Below are positions 46,272 to 58,830 of a stretch of DNA of 64,000 nt, one piece after another. How positions within the stretch are numbered: position 1 is the stretch's first letter; each line of letters opens with the position of its first letter. The stretch lies in contig NC_081545.1 of the NCBI RefSeq assembly GCF_901000735.1, positions 7,183,540 through 7,247,539 of the forward strand. The letters are read 5' to 3'. The notes under the pieces are model-generated. The model ran no database searches, had not been told where the DNA came from, and saw nothing but the letters and a program-made list of their open reading frames with translations. Origin of the DNA: Corylus avellana (taxonomy: Eukaryota > Streptophyta > Magnoliopsida > Fagales > Betulaceae). The position numbers were made by a program, and so were the translations under genes.

Positions 46272-49200
46272 GAGAATGATGTAATCAGCTTCTTCCTTGG
46301 AGACACACTTGAAAAGTGGTAGCATGAAACCACATTTATAGAGGGTTCCATTTACCATGGAAAACTGGGCAGCTTTAATCCTCAATTGGATTGCCTTCTT
46401 TTTATCTGCTAGAAGGGTTCCCTTCTCCAGGTATTCCGCTCTTCTTCTGCCATTTAGGCATTATCTCGACTGTTGAGACCGAGATGCCCTCGATTATTGA
46501 AGGTTGTGATAGAACTTGGACTGGTTCTTCGGCCTCTTTTAGACTGTCCGTAGTTGCCGATGCTATCCGAGCTAAATGATCTCCTCTTTCATTCTCTTCC
46601 CTTGGAATCTTTATTATGCAAAATTTTTTGAAAAAATTCTGCATGTCTTGTAGCTTTGATAAGTATATCTTCATTTTATCCCCCTTGGCTTCGAACTCTC
46701 CTCGGATATGTCCGACAACCACTTGGGAATCACTGCATAGCTTAACAAATTCTACTCCCATTTCGTGAGCCAAGCTAAGTCCTGCCAAGACTGCTTCATA
46801 CTCGGCTTCATTGTTGGTAGTCTTGAATTCTAACTTCATAGAGCTACACAACTCTTCTCCATCCGATGTGATCAACACCACTCCAGCTCCGCCGTGTCTT
46901 CTTGTGGATGATCCATCCACATAAATCACCCACGTCTCGTCCCTCGGCCATTCTTCAGCGTCTGACAGATTGGTGAATTCCACTAGATAGTCTACCAATG
47001 CTTGACCTTTGATGGCATTTTGAGGGAGGAACTTGATGTCGAACTCTCCAAGCTCGATCACCCAGTAGGCCAATCTACCAGATAGATCTAACTTTCGTAG
47101 TACTTTCTTCAATGGGTACTCGGTTAGAACCCTTATAGTATGAGCTTGAAAGTATGACCGGAGTTTCCTTGACGCAATAGTTAAAGCGAAGGCAAGCTTC
47201 TCCATCTACGGATACCTATCCTTGGCTCCTCTCAAGGCTTTACTGACAAAGTACACTGTACACCTTCTTCTTCTCGGACAAGAGTTGCATTAACCGGTGT
47301 TGGAGACTCGGCTAGGTACAGATACAATGCTTCTCTGGGAATGGTTCGGCTCAACAGAGGTGGATTCACCAGGTACTTCTTGAGCTGTCCGAAGGCTTCT
47401 TCGCATTTCTTGGACCATTCAAATGCTTTCCTTAGGATCTTGAAGAACGGTAGGCATTTGTTGATTGACCGAGAGATAAACATGTTTGATGCTGCTATCC
47501 TGCTCGTCAATTGTTTAAGTTGCTTCGTATTTTTTAGGGATTGCATATCCAAAACCGCCTGGATCTTTTCAGGGTTGGCCTCAATTCCTGCTCTCCTGCA
47601 AATCCAACCAATGGTGAGCCAAATGGTTTGATTATATCCTGATCAATGCTCATTTGTTTGAAAACTGGCCAATATAGGATAACAGCCGAGCTTCCATTGT
47701 CCACCAAAATTCGGTGAATGGCATGGTTAGACATTGTCATTGTCACTGCCAATGCATCGTCATGGGGCATCACTACCACCCTGGCATCTTCTTAAAACGA
47801 TAGAACGAAAGAGTCTTTCTTTGGGGGCCTTGGAAGGCCTTTCCAGAAAGAAGACCTCTTCAGTCTGCTTCCTTCTTGCGTGAGCCTTTCTTGCCGAGTT
47901 AGACTCTTCGCACCAGCTATTCCACCTGCGATAGTGTGGATTTCATGCACCATGTCCGGATTCTAAGGCGGAGGATGCACATCCTGATTAGGCCTCGGTT
48001 TGGGTTGCTGATTGTTGATCGGTTTAGCGTATCGATCCTCTCTCGGATCGTCATCCTGATGCTGTCTCATGTCTTGTCCCCCAAGGGCCCCCTGGTTCCC
48101 TCCCAACAATAGGGGATCTTAAGGGTTTCTCCCCCTATTCCTCTCATCAACCAGAAATCTCACTAACCTACCATTCTTGATGAAATTTTCAATCTCCTTG
48201 GTCAAATGACCTTGGTCATTGTGGTATTCGCAAAACTTTTGCTGATCATCCTTCGCCACAGGACCTCTCATCTTGGTTGGCCATCTGAAAGTAGGATCCC
48301 TTATAATCTCCTTGAACACTTCGGTCATACTAGTGTTTAGTGGAGTGAAATTTTGACCCTGGTAGCGCCGAGGCTCAACCCTCGGAAATGAAGGAATAGC
48401 CTTTTTCTACTTATTTGGATTCTTCTCCTCCTTTTTTCCGGAGCTCCCTGGTATTACCTTGTTACTACTACCCTTATTCTGTTCTGCTGCCTTCTGGGTC
48501 TTCATTAGGGCCCAACCGTTTCCTCCTGATTGATGTACTGCTCAACTTTGCTCATAAACTGGCAGAGAGTTAACGTTTTTGACTTCTTCGACACTTGGGT
48601 CATTAGTGGCCCCTTGGCTCAGACCTTATGCATCAAAGCCGACAACACTGTTTGCTCATTTGGGCTTTCCACTATTAAATTTTCCTTGTTGAATCTGAGC
48701 ATAAAATTCTTCAAGGACTCGTCCTTCCCTTGAATAAGGGACAACAGATATGCTGGATTTTTCTTCCTCTTGCGAGTTGCCAGGAATTCGCTTAGGAAGA
48801 GTTGTTCAAGGCTGTTGAAGTTGTCGATAGACTTAGGAGGGAGTTTCCCAAACCATTCTTTGGCTACTCTCACTAACGTCAGTGGAAAAGCCATGCATGA
48901 TATTTGATTGGGAATATCATGGAGGATGAGATAAGCAGAAAAGGTCTCAATGTGATCAGTTGGATCCCCGTTGCCATCATACTAATCCACATGAGGCATT
49001 TTGAATTTCTCTGGTAGAAGATGCCTTATCACACAATCGATGAAGGGCAGGTTGGTATTTTGCAGAAGCTCATCAGCTACCGACTTATCCTCATCGTGGC
49101 TATCAAATCAACCATTTCTACATACGTCCTCTTGAGATCCTCTACCTCGGCATTAACGTTGCTCTCATTATGCCTATTATTGTGAGATTCCCCACGATGA

Positions 49201-51203
49201 GATCTTTCACGATGAGACCTCTCATGGTGAGGTCTCTCATGATGAGATCCTTCACGGAGAGATTGGTGAGATCTGTGAGATCGATGGGATCTTTCACGAT
49301 GCTCCTCATTCTACACAGTATGTTGGCTGCCATGAACCGCGCTTGCATCATCTTCATGGTGTTGGTGCTGAGCCTGCTTCCCTCTACAGATCTTTTCGCG
49401 TCTCTCTCGTTCACGCCTCTCTTCACGCTCTTTTTCTCCTCTCTCTTCACGCTCTCTATCCCTCCGGCCATTACAACCTTCAATAACTGTGAGCATTGTA
49501 GCGAGATCTTCATTCTGCTTTTTCAACGCATCCATAGATTTAGTCATCCATAGATTCAGTCATTTGCATCCATAGGAGGCGCTCTAGTTGCGCTGAGTAC
49601 ACCAGCTTGAGTTCCAGCAACACTAGCGTGAGTCGCCGGCTGAGGATGTGAACGTGTAGTCACTATATCAGATTATAGATGGTAAGAATTGATGAAAAAT
49701 AGAGTTACCACAGACGGCGCCAAACTGTTGATACACAGTTTTCGAGTGATGATGTGGCACGATCTCCATGAGGCGTTGTAGTGTCCGAGGAGGAGTCGGG
49801 CTGCAAGAAAGCAAACAATCAAGGCTACCGGCGGGTGCTTCGGCGGAGAAGCTCTGATGCCTAAGTCAGTATTTGGATGAAGAGAATATAAGCAACAAAA
49901 GCAAGAGAGCTAGAGTTGCGATTACCTCAAAGTTGAGTTGAGACTTGTATTTTATAGGCATTGAGCAGTTTGTTCCTCGTACACTTGGGCTCCCCTATCC
50001 CTGGATATTTGCTGGGCAATTATCATCGAAAGATATGGGTTGTTAGCCATTCCGTGATCTTAGGAGTCTAGAATCGTAGGATAAGTGGGTTTGCGTTGTT
50101 GGCGCTAGATAGGGATGCTTGAGTATTCCTCAAGTACACGTCTCTGTGTTTAAACACTCATAGCTGGTCTGTTAGTATCTTGTTGGCTTAATTTGGTTCC
50201 AAAATATAGAGGATGCTGTCCATGGGCTCAAACACTATTATAAAATACTTAGAATCCAATCTCCACCGTTCATAATGAAGATTCATGTGTCATGAACATC
50301 ACTACAAAGTTTCAGCTCAATCGGACCAGAAACGCCCATCGATTGGAGCTGTTGATCAAGGCTGGACAGCATTTCCAAAATGCAGGTTTCACCCATTGTA
50401 TGCCTTGTCCGGACAGGCCTTCCCCATGTCCGGACAGCAGTTTTGGAAACTCAGTTTCTACTCCGTAAGGCCCTGTCCGGACAGCCCATTAACCTGTCCA
50501 GACACATAGAGAGTGAGAGATGTACGAAATTCTACTACAGGTTTTGTCAGTGGCTGTGCTTAGAAAGAAAATCTGTGTGAGCCTGATTATTCCTCTTAGA
50601 GGATTATTGTTAGTTTCATGGTGCTTGATTGAGAAGTTTATCGGAAGGGTCCGATAAAGGAGACGAGTTGTGGGCTTGTCGATGTTACAGAGCCAAGGTC
50701 TTGTAAAGGGTTGTAAGTGTTCCTAGTGTCTGTAATCTCTGGATAATCTTTTGATAGTGATTTCTTGGGTTTGGCTGCCCCAGAGTGGTTTTACTTTTAG
50801 ATCGTTTTTTAAAAGGTTTCCTCTTCGTCACTAAAACATTTGTGTCTGTTTGCTTTATTGCTTTACATATTTTTGGTGCTTGAATTGTTTGCATATTGAT
50901 TACTATCTGTTAATTCTGCATAAATTGAGGTTTTGGAGTCGTTAAGCGTTTTTTATGATCCATCTTTGTTGAGAGTAGATAGCTGTTTGAATATAAAAGA
51001 TAGGATTATCCCGTTTGTATAGGGATAGCATATATCTCTTAGGTGAGATGACCGATCTATCCTCGACATAAGACCCCCGTGAACCGACTAGTTGTTGGGC
51101 TGGCTTACCGAGCTTTCACGTGGGCTTAGTCTTAGCAAGTTCAGTTATTAGATTTGGTCTGTGAGGTATGTTGGGCCTTGCGTGGCCGATCCATGACCCA
51201 ACA
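46272..51203 (-). mobile_element. Ty3/gypsy retrotransposon remnant, minus strand, 3'-truncated
   Basis: From the right: LTR (49726-51203), primer site TTTGGCGCC at about 49717-49725, gag (N-terminal Arg/Glu-rich 49.1-49.55 kb; capsid 48619-48894; zinc-knuckle region 48119-48328), protease (ILVDNGSSAVILY, 47779 down), RT C-terminal part (47232-47552), RNase H (46402-47205: IYVDGSS, NNEAEYEAVLAGL, CSDSQ, ERGDHLARIAS), and the start of integrase, ending at about 46272. The reading frame changes between blocks. The N-terminal two thirds of RT is deleted, so protease sequence joins RT directly near 47600. Inactive. Confidence 0.85.
49726..51203 (-). repeat. Probable LTR of the minus-strand gypsy element
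   Basis: On the minus strand it starts TGTTGGGTCATGG and ends TATCAACA directly before the TTTGGCGCC primer site. A TATAAAATAC box lies near 49950 (minus). The length (1478 bp) is inferred from the TG..CA ends; the other LTR is missing, so the outer border is unproven. Several TGTCCGGACAG motifs occur at about 50405-50480. Confidence 0.5.
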
Positions 51204-53048
51204 GTGGGGATCATCATTAGACGTCTCTACATGCTGTATATTCAAAAACTTCTTCTTGGACACCATACATCATGGTCAACACATGACTTGGCTGATAGAA
51301 TCTCATAAATATGATCAAGTCTATTAAACGACATTATCTTAAGTTGTCACATTAATAAACAACCATGTTCTGCACTAACCTAGGAACGTATGGTCCAAGA
51401 TAGACAATTATCTGATTTAGAAAAGCCTATACTACAATTACCCTCATGTTTGTTTGTTTGTTTGTTTGTATGGATGTTGTTAGGGCCAGACAACCCAGAC
51501 CGTGCATATATATGTTGTTTGGGCCAGTCTGTATGAATGATATGACATGTATGAGTGATTAGTGTTGATTCTTCACTCTGAGAGAATTTTGGTTGCTTAG
51601 GAACTTCCTTCTAAGAGGCATATTTTGATGATGTAGTTGATCTCATGGTCAAATTCTGACAGCAGATGCCTGAAAGGAAGAGTAAGGCTAATCAGATACT
51701 TGTCGGGAGTGTCAGCAGAAAAAATCACCAACTCGATCTTAAGCTAGCGAGGATAAAACGTAAATTTCTCAAAGGAAGAGAGTTAAGGTAATCATAAACT
51801 TGATAGTTATGTTATGATACCTAAAAATGGTTGCTCACCCTTTCTTATGTTGAGTGTCTACTAAATACTAATTAATAGCGTACAGTCTTGGCCAAGTCTT
51901 GCCAACTAAACATAAGACTCAAGCGAAAGGAATCAATCAAGTAACTATTGATTGACATCATAATGTTACACCGAAATAATAGAGGAGGGAAGCATAAATA
52001 CTGGCTTTAGGATCTAACTGAGGATTGAGGAATTTGATTTGGTCAAAAACCTAGGTAGCCAACTCGGGCTCAACTTCACTTGAGTTGATTCTTGCTTGTG
52101 AATAACATTGCAAGAAAAAAAAAAAAGAAAAAGAAAAAAAAAAAAGAAGAATAAAAAAAATATTATGCTTGAATCATAAGAAATCATATTTGTTGTGCAT
52201 GCACTTGTGAGGTTTATATCCCACATTGAGAAAGTATAAAGAATAAGAGTGGTTAATATACTTGAGTGAACCCAAGCCCATTAGGTTAGGCTTTTGGACT
52301 AAAAATGGTGTCTTAATATGTATTTTAATTTACTCTTATTTGATTATCTTGGTGTTTCTTTCCCAGGTTATAAGAAATCTTACATATAGGTTACTTTACA
52401 ATGACTGAAGCAAAATAGCAAAAGAAATTACAATCATTACCAAATACACTTATCATAGAGGAGTTTCAAGTAAAATGAATAAATATAGAGAGAAAAGTTT
52501 CATTTGGGTGAAGGGCTAATACATATGTGTCCGTTTCAAGCTCCTGTGTGCAAGTCTCAGGCCTCCCACACAGAGCTGGTTTGGATGGGTTTCCGGTGCC
52601 ACAAGCTCATTCCTGAACCCATCTTAAACTCCAAATCGACACTCGTCTATGTGACCGTTGCAATGGGTGTGTTAAATTAGCACTTATCCTAAAAGCTTAA
52701 GCTCATAGGAAAAGGTAAATTTAATAACTTAATCAATACTTTAACATTCACTCTCACGTGTGGGCTTAAACTTTCTTTTTACTAGGTGAATGAAAACACA
52801 TGAAATATTTATATGAGAAAAACAAAAATCGAAGGAAGCATTTATGGTGCTCAAACTAACACTTACACACATACGTTGAAATTGTTAAATTGACACTTTT
52901 AAACATACTGCAATTCTCTCATTCCTATAACAAAAACTTTGAGGGTGTTTTAATTTCGTTTTGTTTTGTGCAAAACGCAACCCAAGCTTAAAGGATTCTT
53001 AAGCCCCATTATATAGTCGAAGTAAATATTGCTATAACTGAGTGCATA
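51204..53048. other. Spacer with orphan downstream arm of a receptor kinase copy
   Basis: 51600-52170 and 52375-52525 match the arms downstream of copies C and A ('cataaacttgatagttatgt', 'gtttcatttgggtgaagggc'). The match stops at about 52527, before any coding exon. About 180 bp (52190-52372; 'tcccacattgagaaag') is an extra insert in the arm. A (TTTG)n run lies at 51446-51468. 52530-53048 holds no recognised gene. Confidence 0.6.
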
Positions 53049-54342
53049 CACTACAAAAAAAATAATTTTTTTCTCACTGGAGTTTTCTGACGTGTTAATT
53101 GAATCTTGCCATAAACCACAAGGGGCGGACAAATCTCGCCGTAAAAATACCAAGGAGCGGTCGGGTCTCGCCGTAAAACATCATTGGGCAGACAAAACTT
53201 GTTGCAAATTACCAAGGGACGGTCAGATCACACCGCAAATACCAAGGGCCGGTCAAATCACGCCGCAGAACCACTAATGGATGTCAGATTTTCATTGCAA
53301 ACTCCTAAAACCTGAAACTAGGATGAGTAGTGACCAAGAAGAGAAGAGCCAACATGGCTTGAATGAGCCCGGGTTTTGGTTGTTACCTAGGCTAGAGACA
53401 TGAAAAAAAAAAGGCTTGGATTTTGGGTATTACCAAAAGGCCAAGGCATTGGGCCAACAATGGGCCATATTGAAACTGACAAACTATGGGTTGAAGTGAA
53501 CCTTAGGTTTTAGATATTACCTCAAGGTCAAAAAGATGGTTTTTTTTTTTTTTTTTTGCAATAAACTCTCTCGACGGAGGAAAGGACGCCGGCACAAGGT
53601 ACTCCAGGAGCGTCCGATGGAGGATAAAAGAAGTGGGCATCTTAGGCCTCTTTTGTGGGCATTTTTGTCCTCCTTTTTTTTTTTTTTTTTTTAAGAGGAT
53701 CCTGTTCACAGATTACATAAAATGAGATAAGGAATACCTTAATCCCGTAACCAAACAGAACTCCAAACAACTAAATCAGGATATCATATTCCTAAACTAG
53801 AATAGGAATAGCTGCATACTCGAATAAGGGTAAATCAAAACCTGTAGCCAAACATGCGTCTTCTTCTCAATGAACCACAAAAGAAAACTCCTGAAACACA
53901 ATCTGCTACTGGAGTCAGCAGATCTATGGCTCGGAGCGCCATAGATTGNNNNNNNNNNNNNNNNNNNNNNNNNNNNNNNNNNNNNNNNNNNNNNNNNNNN
54001 NNNNNNNNNNNNNNNNNNNNNNNNNNNNNNNNNNNNNNNNNNNNNNNNTACTGACGTGGCATAGCACCACGTCAGAATTTTCTGACGTGGCGATATGCCA
54101 CGTCAGCAATTTTCTGAGGTGGTACGTCCTCACACGTCAGCAATTTTTTCAATTTTTATTTTTAAGAAAATTAATGAACCTCCCGACGTTGTGGTGTTTG
54201 CCACGTGAGATTTTTCCTGACGTGTGAATAGTAACACGTCAGAATTTTCTGACGTGTTACTATTAACACGACAGAAAATTGCTGAGGTAGCAAAAAAATT
54301 ACACTGTAGCACACGTCAGAAAACCCCCTTTTTTTTGTAGTG
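53049..54342. mobile_element. CACTA-type non-autonomous element with TTTTCTGACGTG subterminal repeats
   Basis: Left end CACTACAAAAAAAATAA and right end (reversed) CACTACAAAAAAAAGGG, both followed by GTTTTCTGACGTG, form the termini. The right part has many TGACGTG/CACGTCA palindromes; the left part has degenerate GGTC..CGCCG repeats. It contains the assembly gap. Flanking triplets (ATA, CTT) do not match. No transposase. Confidence 0.7.
53949..54048. other. Assembly gap (100 N)
   Basis: Exactly 100 Ns, the conventional size for a gap of unknown length. It lies in a palindrome-rich transposon. Confidence 0.98.
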
Positions 54343-54494
54343 CTTGTGCCTAAGCAATTTTTTTTTTTTTTGACAAAATCAGCTATTGTTCATCATTAAC
54401 ACCAATCATATTTTGTTACGCATTACAAAAAAAAAAAAACTCCTTATAACAAGCATATTTAATATTGTGGTATATAAAAAAGGGAATGCTAAGT

Positions 54495-55271
54495 CACTAC
54501 AAAAAATAAGGTCATTAGCGGCGACTTTTGAGTCGCCGCTAATGAGCATTTTTTGGCCACTATTTAGTAATAGCGGTGACAAGTGGCCGCTATTTGGTGG
54601 CCACTTTTAATCCGACACTAATGCCAAATAGCGGCGACTTTAAGGTCGCCGCTAATTGACTGCTCATCAACGGTGACACTAGGTGCTGCTGTTGTCTGGC
54701 ACTCAATAGCGGCGACATTGTGTCGCCGTTAATAATCTTTTTAATATTTTTTTTAAAAAAAATTTATCAAGTCAATAGTGGCAACACCAGAGTCGCCACT
54801 ATTGACTACTCATCAACGGCGACAACCGCTGTTTGGCACTCAATAGTGGCAACACAATGTCGCCGCTAATATTCTTTTAATATATACTTTTTTAATTTTT
54901 TTCAAGTCAATAGTGGCGACACAAATGTCGCCACTACTAGCTACTCATCAGCGGCGACACCTATTTGGTACTCAATAGCAACTACATTGTGTCGCTGCTG
55001 ATTAAATCTTATTAGCGGCTACCCAATGTCGCCGCTAATGAGGGGTTAACAACGGCGACCCCTGAGAGGCGCCGCTGATGAGTCTCAATAACGGCGACAA
55101 ATGTGCCCACTATTTAGGTCGCTACTAAATTCCTTTTTTTTTTTTTTTTTTTTTGTATTTAGCATCTACTATTAGCGGCGACTTGAAAACGCCACTAATG
55201 ACCCCTCATTTGTGGCGACTTTTGGGTTGCCGCTAATTGTTTGGTCGCTAAAGACCCTTTTTCTTGTTATG
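54495..55271. mobile_element. Short CACTA-type element of the same family as 4244-11306
   Basis: Begins CACTACAAAAAATAAGGTCA, then ATTAGCGGCGAC, and carries about a dozen AGCGGCGAC hairpin units. The right end TTTTTCTTGTTATG is a mutated form of TTGTAGTG. There is no internal cargo: the two arrays nearly meet, so it is a deletion derivative. Confidence 0.75.
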
Positions 55272-55823
55272 ATCGAGTGTTCTCCTAGTCTTAGGTGGAT
55301 AGTATTTTCTAAAAGAATAAAAAAGAAATTGGCCCTTATTTTTATCATAAGTTTTTAAAAAATAATATCTGCTTAGGATCAGGAAAACACTATGAGAACA
55401 CAAGGAGAACATCTAGTATTTTCATATGAAAAAGGCAAAAACGTTTGTCTGCTATTTTTTCTATACGCCATTTTTTTTTTTTTTTTTATAAATGAGAACA
55501 TACCCTTTTCCTGGTGTATAAATCCCATATGCTTGGAAATTTGTGCCGAATGTTTGTACACTTTTCCTGGCGTAAAGTATTATATTGGTAATTTAACATA
55601 GTATTAGAGTCAAAGGTCCTGAGATCGATCATTGATTCCGTCAAATCACCTTCTATTTAAAGTAAATATTCCACGTGTTGGGCCTCACCTATTAAAAAGG
55701 AATTTGAGCCCACATATGAGGAGAAGTGTGAAAATAATGATTAAGTGATTAAATTTATTTATTTCTATTAGCTTAAATTTTTGGGATAACTGGTAATTTA
55801 ACACTTATTGCATATATAGTGGG
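55272..55823. other. Spacer, no recognised gene
   Basis: AT-rich DNA with two related phrases ('cttttcctggtgtataaa', 'cttttcctggcgtaaagt'). Nothing else seen. Confidence 0.5.
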
Positions 55824-56340
55824 TGTTAGAGAATATGTGGGCTTGTCCCACATTGCTAAAAGGAGAGAGACTCTCCTACATTAGCAATGTGGGACAAGCC
55901 CACATATTCGAGCCACTAATGCTTCCAATTCTGGCGCCATCAATCACCTCCCTCGGACCATCAATTTGAGCCACCTGCCTCGGCCGCCATCACCGCCAAT
56001 GAGTTTTCGGCCACCATCTTGGCCTCTATCGCCGATGAAAAAACAAACTCAAGATTTCACAAGTCTCCATCTTGAGTTTGAGGGAAAATGTTAGTAAATA
56101 TGTGGGCTTGTCCCACATTGCTAATGTATGAAAGTCTTTCTCCCTTTAGCTTCTATATATTTAAGGCTCCTATATACTATAAAATCATTCAATAAAAGAA
56201 ATATTTTAGCCTCTAAGGCCTTAATGTGTGGATATATGCATATTGCTGAACCACTGTAATCTTAAATCTCTTTATCTTCTCTTATTTATTATTCCACTTC
56301 ATATTTTCGCATTATGAAATCGTATAGTGGGGACGAAATA
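55824..56340 (+). mobile_element. Rearranged copia-like LTR element remnant with 28-bp inverted repeat
   Basis: An LTR-like start TGTTAGAGAATATGTGGG (55824) recurs at 56089 as TGTTAGTAAATATGTGGG after a purine tract (TTTGAGGGAAAA), the layout of PPT plus 3' LTR. The first copy is interrupted after about 35 bp. Its block 55832-55859 is repeated in perfect inverse orientation at 55881-55908. Only about 180 bp of GC-rich non-coding DNA lies between the two. The right LTR border is uncertain. Confidence 0.55.
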
Positions 56341-57391
56341 GAAATTCTACTGCTAGCCCAAAAGATTTTAGGCAGTGAATCCATCACTTTCTTGATTTAC
56401 ATACCAGATAAGGTTCATCTCCCATCTTAAACCTACGGTTACCAGGCCATTCCCCTAAGAAGGTCCCGCAATAATATATGACCAAATTGGACGACAAAGG
56501 CATATTCCCAGTGTTTCCGTTGGGTTTAGTTGGGTCTTTTCAAGTGTTTTAATTGGATTAATAATTGCTATAAAAGTAAAGATTATGACAAGTTATCAAT
56601 CAAGTGTTTAGTTGGGTCTTTTCATCAATTATATTGTCATCATAGGAAAACCACGTCCTAGTAAATCTAAATCTAAATCTCGTACTAACAGATTAACACA
56701 TCAATTTGATGCCAATCTATTCATTTTCTTATATTCTGGGCCGGCCTACTTTTTCTTAACGGACAAATAATTTAACTGTTTATGATAGAAAAAAACAGGG
56801 TTAAATTTTTTTTAGTACTTTTATTTTTTCTCACTTATATTCGGTCCATCAAACTAACAGATCGCCACGTCAACCCAATCAAAACATGCCACACATCCTA
56901 TGTCCCTATAAAAAATAAAAAATAATTAAAAAAACTAAAACTTAAAAAATAAAAAATAATTGAGGAGTGGCTTAATGGGGGTGGCTGAATGTAACAGATT
57001 TAATAATCTGCATATGAATTGAAATGGAATTGAACTACTGTAAATGGAAATTGAAATGAAAGAACTAAATTTTTATTAACAAAATAGGCATTTGAGGTGC
57101 CTGCTGCCTGGCTTTCATTGAGTACTCTTTTTATCAATGTAAACTTTTTTTTTTCTTTTTTTTCTTTTTTTTATTTTTTATTTTTTATAACGAAAATGTG
57201 AGGATTTCATTGATTTTACCAAAGTAAAGTGATTGCAACTTGAATGCCTAATACATCTCTTGGGTCAAGACCCTACTAATCAAAACCATATGATCATACT
57301 TCATACCAAATATAATATGGTAGGACCCACTATCCGACCAAGGCCGAAAGTCCACCCATAACACCGAACCACCCCCAAGCCCAACGCCCTT
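56341..57391. other. Spacer, no recognised gene
   Basis: Low-complexity AT-rich DNA, with T-rich runs near 57150-57185. No open frame resembling a protein. Confidence 0.5.
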
Positions 57392-57880
57392 GGCTTTGAG
57401 CTACAATGAATTGCCACCCCAGTTGAAACCATGTTTCGTCAATCTGAGCCAGTTTCCAGAGGACTTCGATATCCCAAAAAGAAATTGGTTCGATGGTGGG
57501 TAGCAGAAGGCTTTGTGTCGCCGAAATACGAGCGATTGGGGCAAGTGGAAGGATCAAATCCTGCCGCCTCCATGATCTCATGCGCGACTTGTGCTTGTCA
57601 AAGGCAAAACAAGAGAATTTTCTTCACATTGTAAGTCATTCGCCTGAATATGGTCAGAGAGCTGCCGATCCTTTGACATCAACTGGGTAAAATCCGAAGA
57701 CTAGCCATATTTTCTGACACTATTCTTTTCCCTGAAAATGACAAAGGTCATCCGCAGATCAGGTCTCTATTATACTTCATTAAAGATAATTTCTTAGAGT
57801 TTCGGATCTCGAAGGAAGCAAGATGGCGCCGGAAGAGGAGTTGCCTGAGAAAATAGGAACACTGATTCATTTGAGGGGGT
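57392..57880 (+). pseudogene. NLR disease-resistance gene fragment (CC-NB-LRR, RPP8/RPP13-type)
   Basis: One frame reads ALSYNELPPQLKPCF, LSQFPEDFDIPKKKLVRWW and VAEGFVSPKYER, the winged-helix (ARC2) region of plant NLRs. A second frame continues with GRIKSCRLHDLMRDLCLSKA and NFLHIV, then KIRRLAIFSD and ISKEA, and a third with PEEELPEKIGTLIHLR, the first leucine-rich repeats. NLRs are cytosolic immune receptors. The P-loop and most of the NB-ARC are absent. Sequence between KYER and the GRIKSC block is deleted. At least two frame changes are needed to read through, and homology ends at about 57880 at a GGGGTGGCCGGCCACCCC palindrome. A clear relic of an NLR beside the RLK cluster. Confidence 0.8.
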
Positions 57881-58159
57881 GGCCGGCCACCCCATTGGCA
57901 CAAAGGGATCGCTCGACACAAAGGGATCGCTCGAGCCTCCTCTCAATTAATAATTTTTTGGTTTTAGTTCTTTAATTATTTATTTTATTTTTATTGAAAG
58001 ATAGAATACGTTGATTGGATTGGCGTGGAGGATAGTTAGTTTTAAGGATGAAAATATAGACGGAAGTATTATCTCCGTGTTTACCAATAATAAATATTGT
58101 ATAAATGTATGAAACCTAAGTAAAAAAGATAAAGGTTTTAAAATTGAAGTACTAAAAAG
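57881..58159. other. Short spacer
   Basis: Palindrome GGGGTGGCCGGCCACCCC (about 57876-57893) and two copies of 'cacaaagggatcgctcga' (about 57900-57937). No gene. Confidence 0.5.
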
Positions 58160-58617
58160 TAGGACTGGCAAAACGGGTCGGTGGATCGACCTGTTTATGA
58201 CCTGCAACCCGTTTAGGGTAAACCCAAATACGAGTTTAGCTAATGGGTCGGCCCCACCAAACTCGGACATGACACGATAAGTTCGCGAGTCACCCGACAC
58301 GACTCGCTTAATCCGTTTAGGTTTTTTTTTAAAAAAAATGAAAGTGATGAGTCGGGTCATAAACGGGGCAATTGACCCATTTATCAAAGTAAACGGGTCA
58401 ATTGACCCGTTTATCAAAATAAACGCGTCAATTGACCCGTTTATCAAAATAAACGCGTCAATTGACCTATTTATGACCCAAATCCGTTAAGGGTAGAAAG
58501 AAAAAAAAATTTAATCGTGTCATAAACGGGTCATGACCCAAACCCGCTTAGGGTAAATCCAAACCCAATAATTTTGTATCGTATTTATGTCGGGTTGTGT
58601 CAAAATTGCTAATCCTA
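58160..58617. mobile_element. hAT-type MITE (TAGGACTGGCAA family), 458 bp
   Basis: Ends TAGGACTGGCAA and TTGCTAATCCTA are imperfect inverted repeats. Flanks ctaaaaag (58152-58159) and ctaaaaat (58618-58625) match 7/8, fitting an 8-bp hAT target duplication. The interior has three tandem units of 'gggtcaattgacccgtttat' type (about 58375-58470). Confidence 0.75.
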
Positions 58618-58830
58618 CTAAAAATGCATTTAACCTTAAAAAATAAATAGACAATCTGCAATTTGTGTTTATTGCTTTTGAAGGCAAAATTAGCAGGGTG
58701 CAGTAAGGATTTGATCTTGGGGGAGGGGGTAGGGTGCAGGCGTGCAGCTCTTTGATTTTCACATCATGTGCTCATGGGCTTGCTTGACGTGAATAGCACA
58801 ATTTCATCTCTTATCATCATAAATTTGAGA

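Noticed and set aside
49170..49553. 127-codon plus-strand hydrophobic frame
   Set aside because: Antisense to the Arg/Glu-rich gypsy gag region on the minus strand.
53835..54227. Open frames across the N run
   Set aside because: They consist mostly of unknown residues and transposon palindromes.
57330..57581. 83-codon minus-strand frame
   Set aside because: Antisense of the NLR fragment; the plus strand has clear winged-helix motifs.
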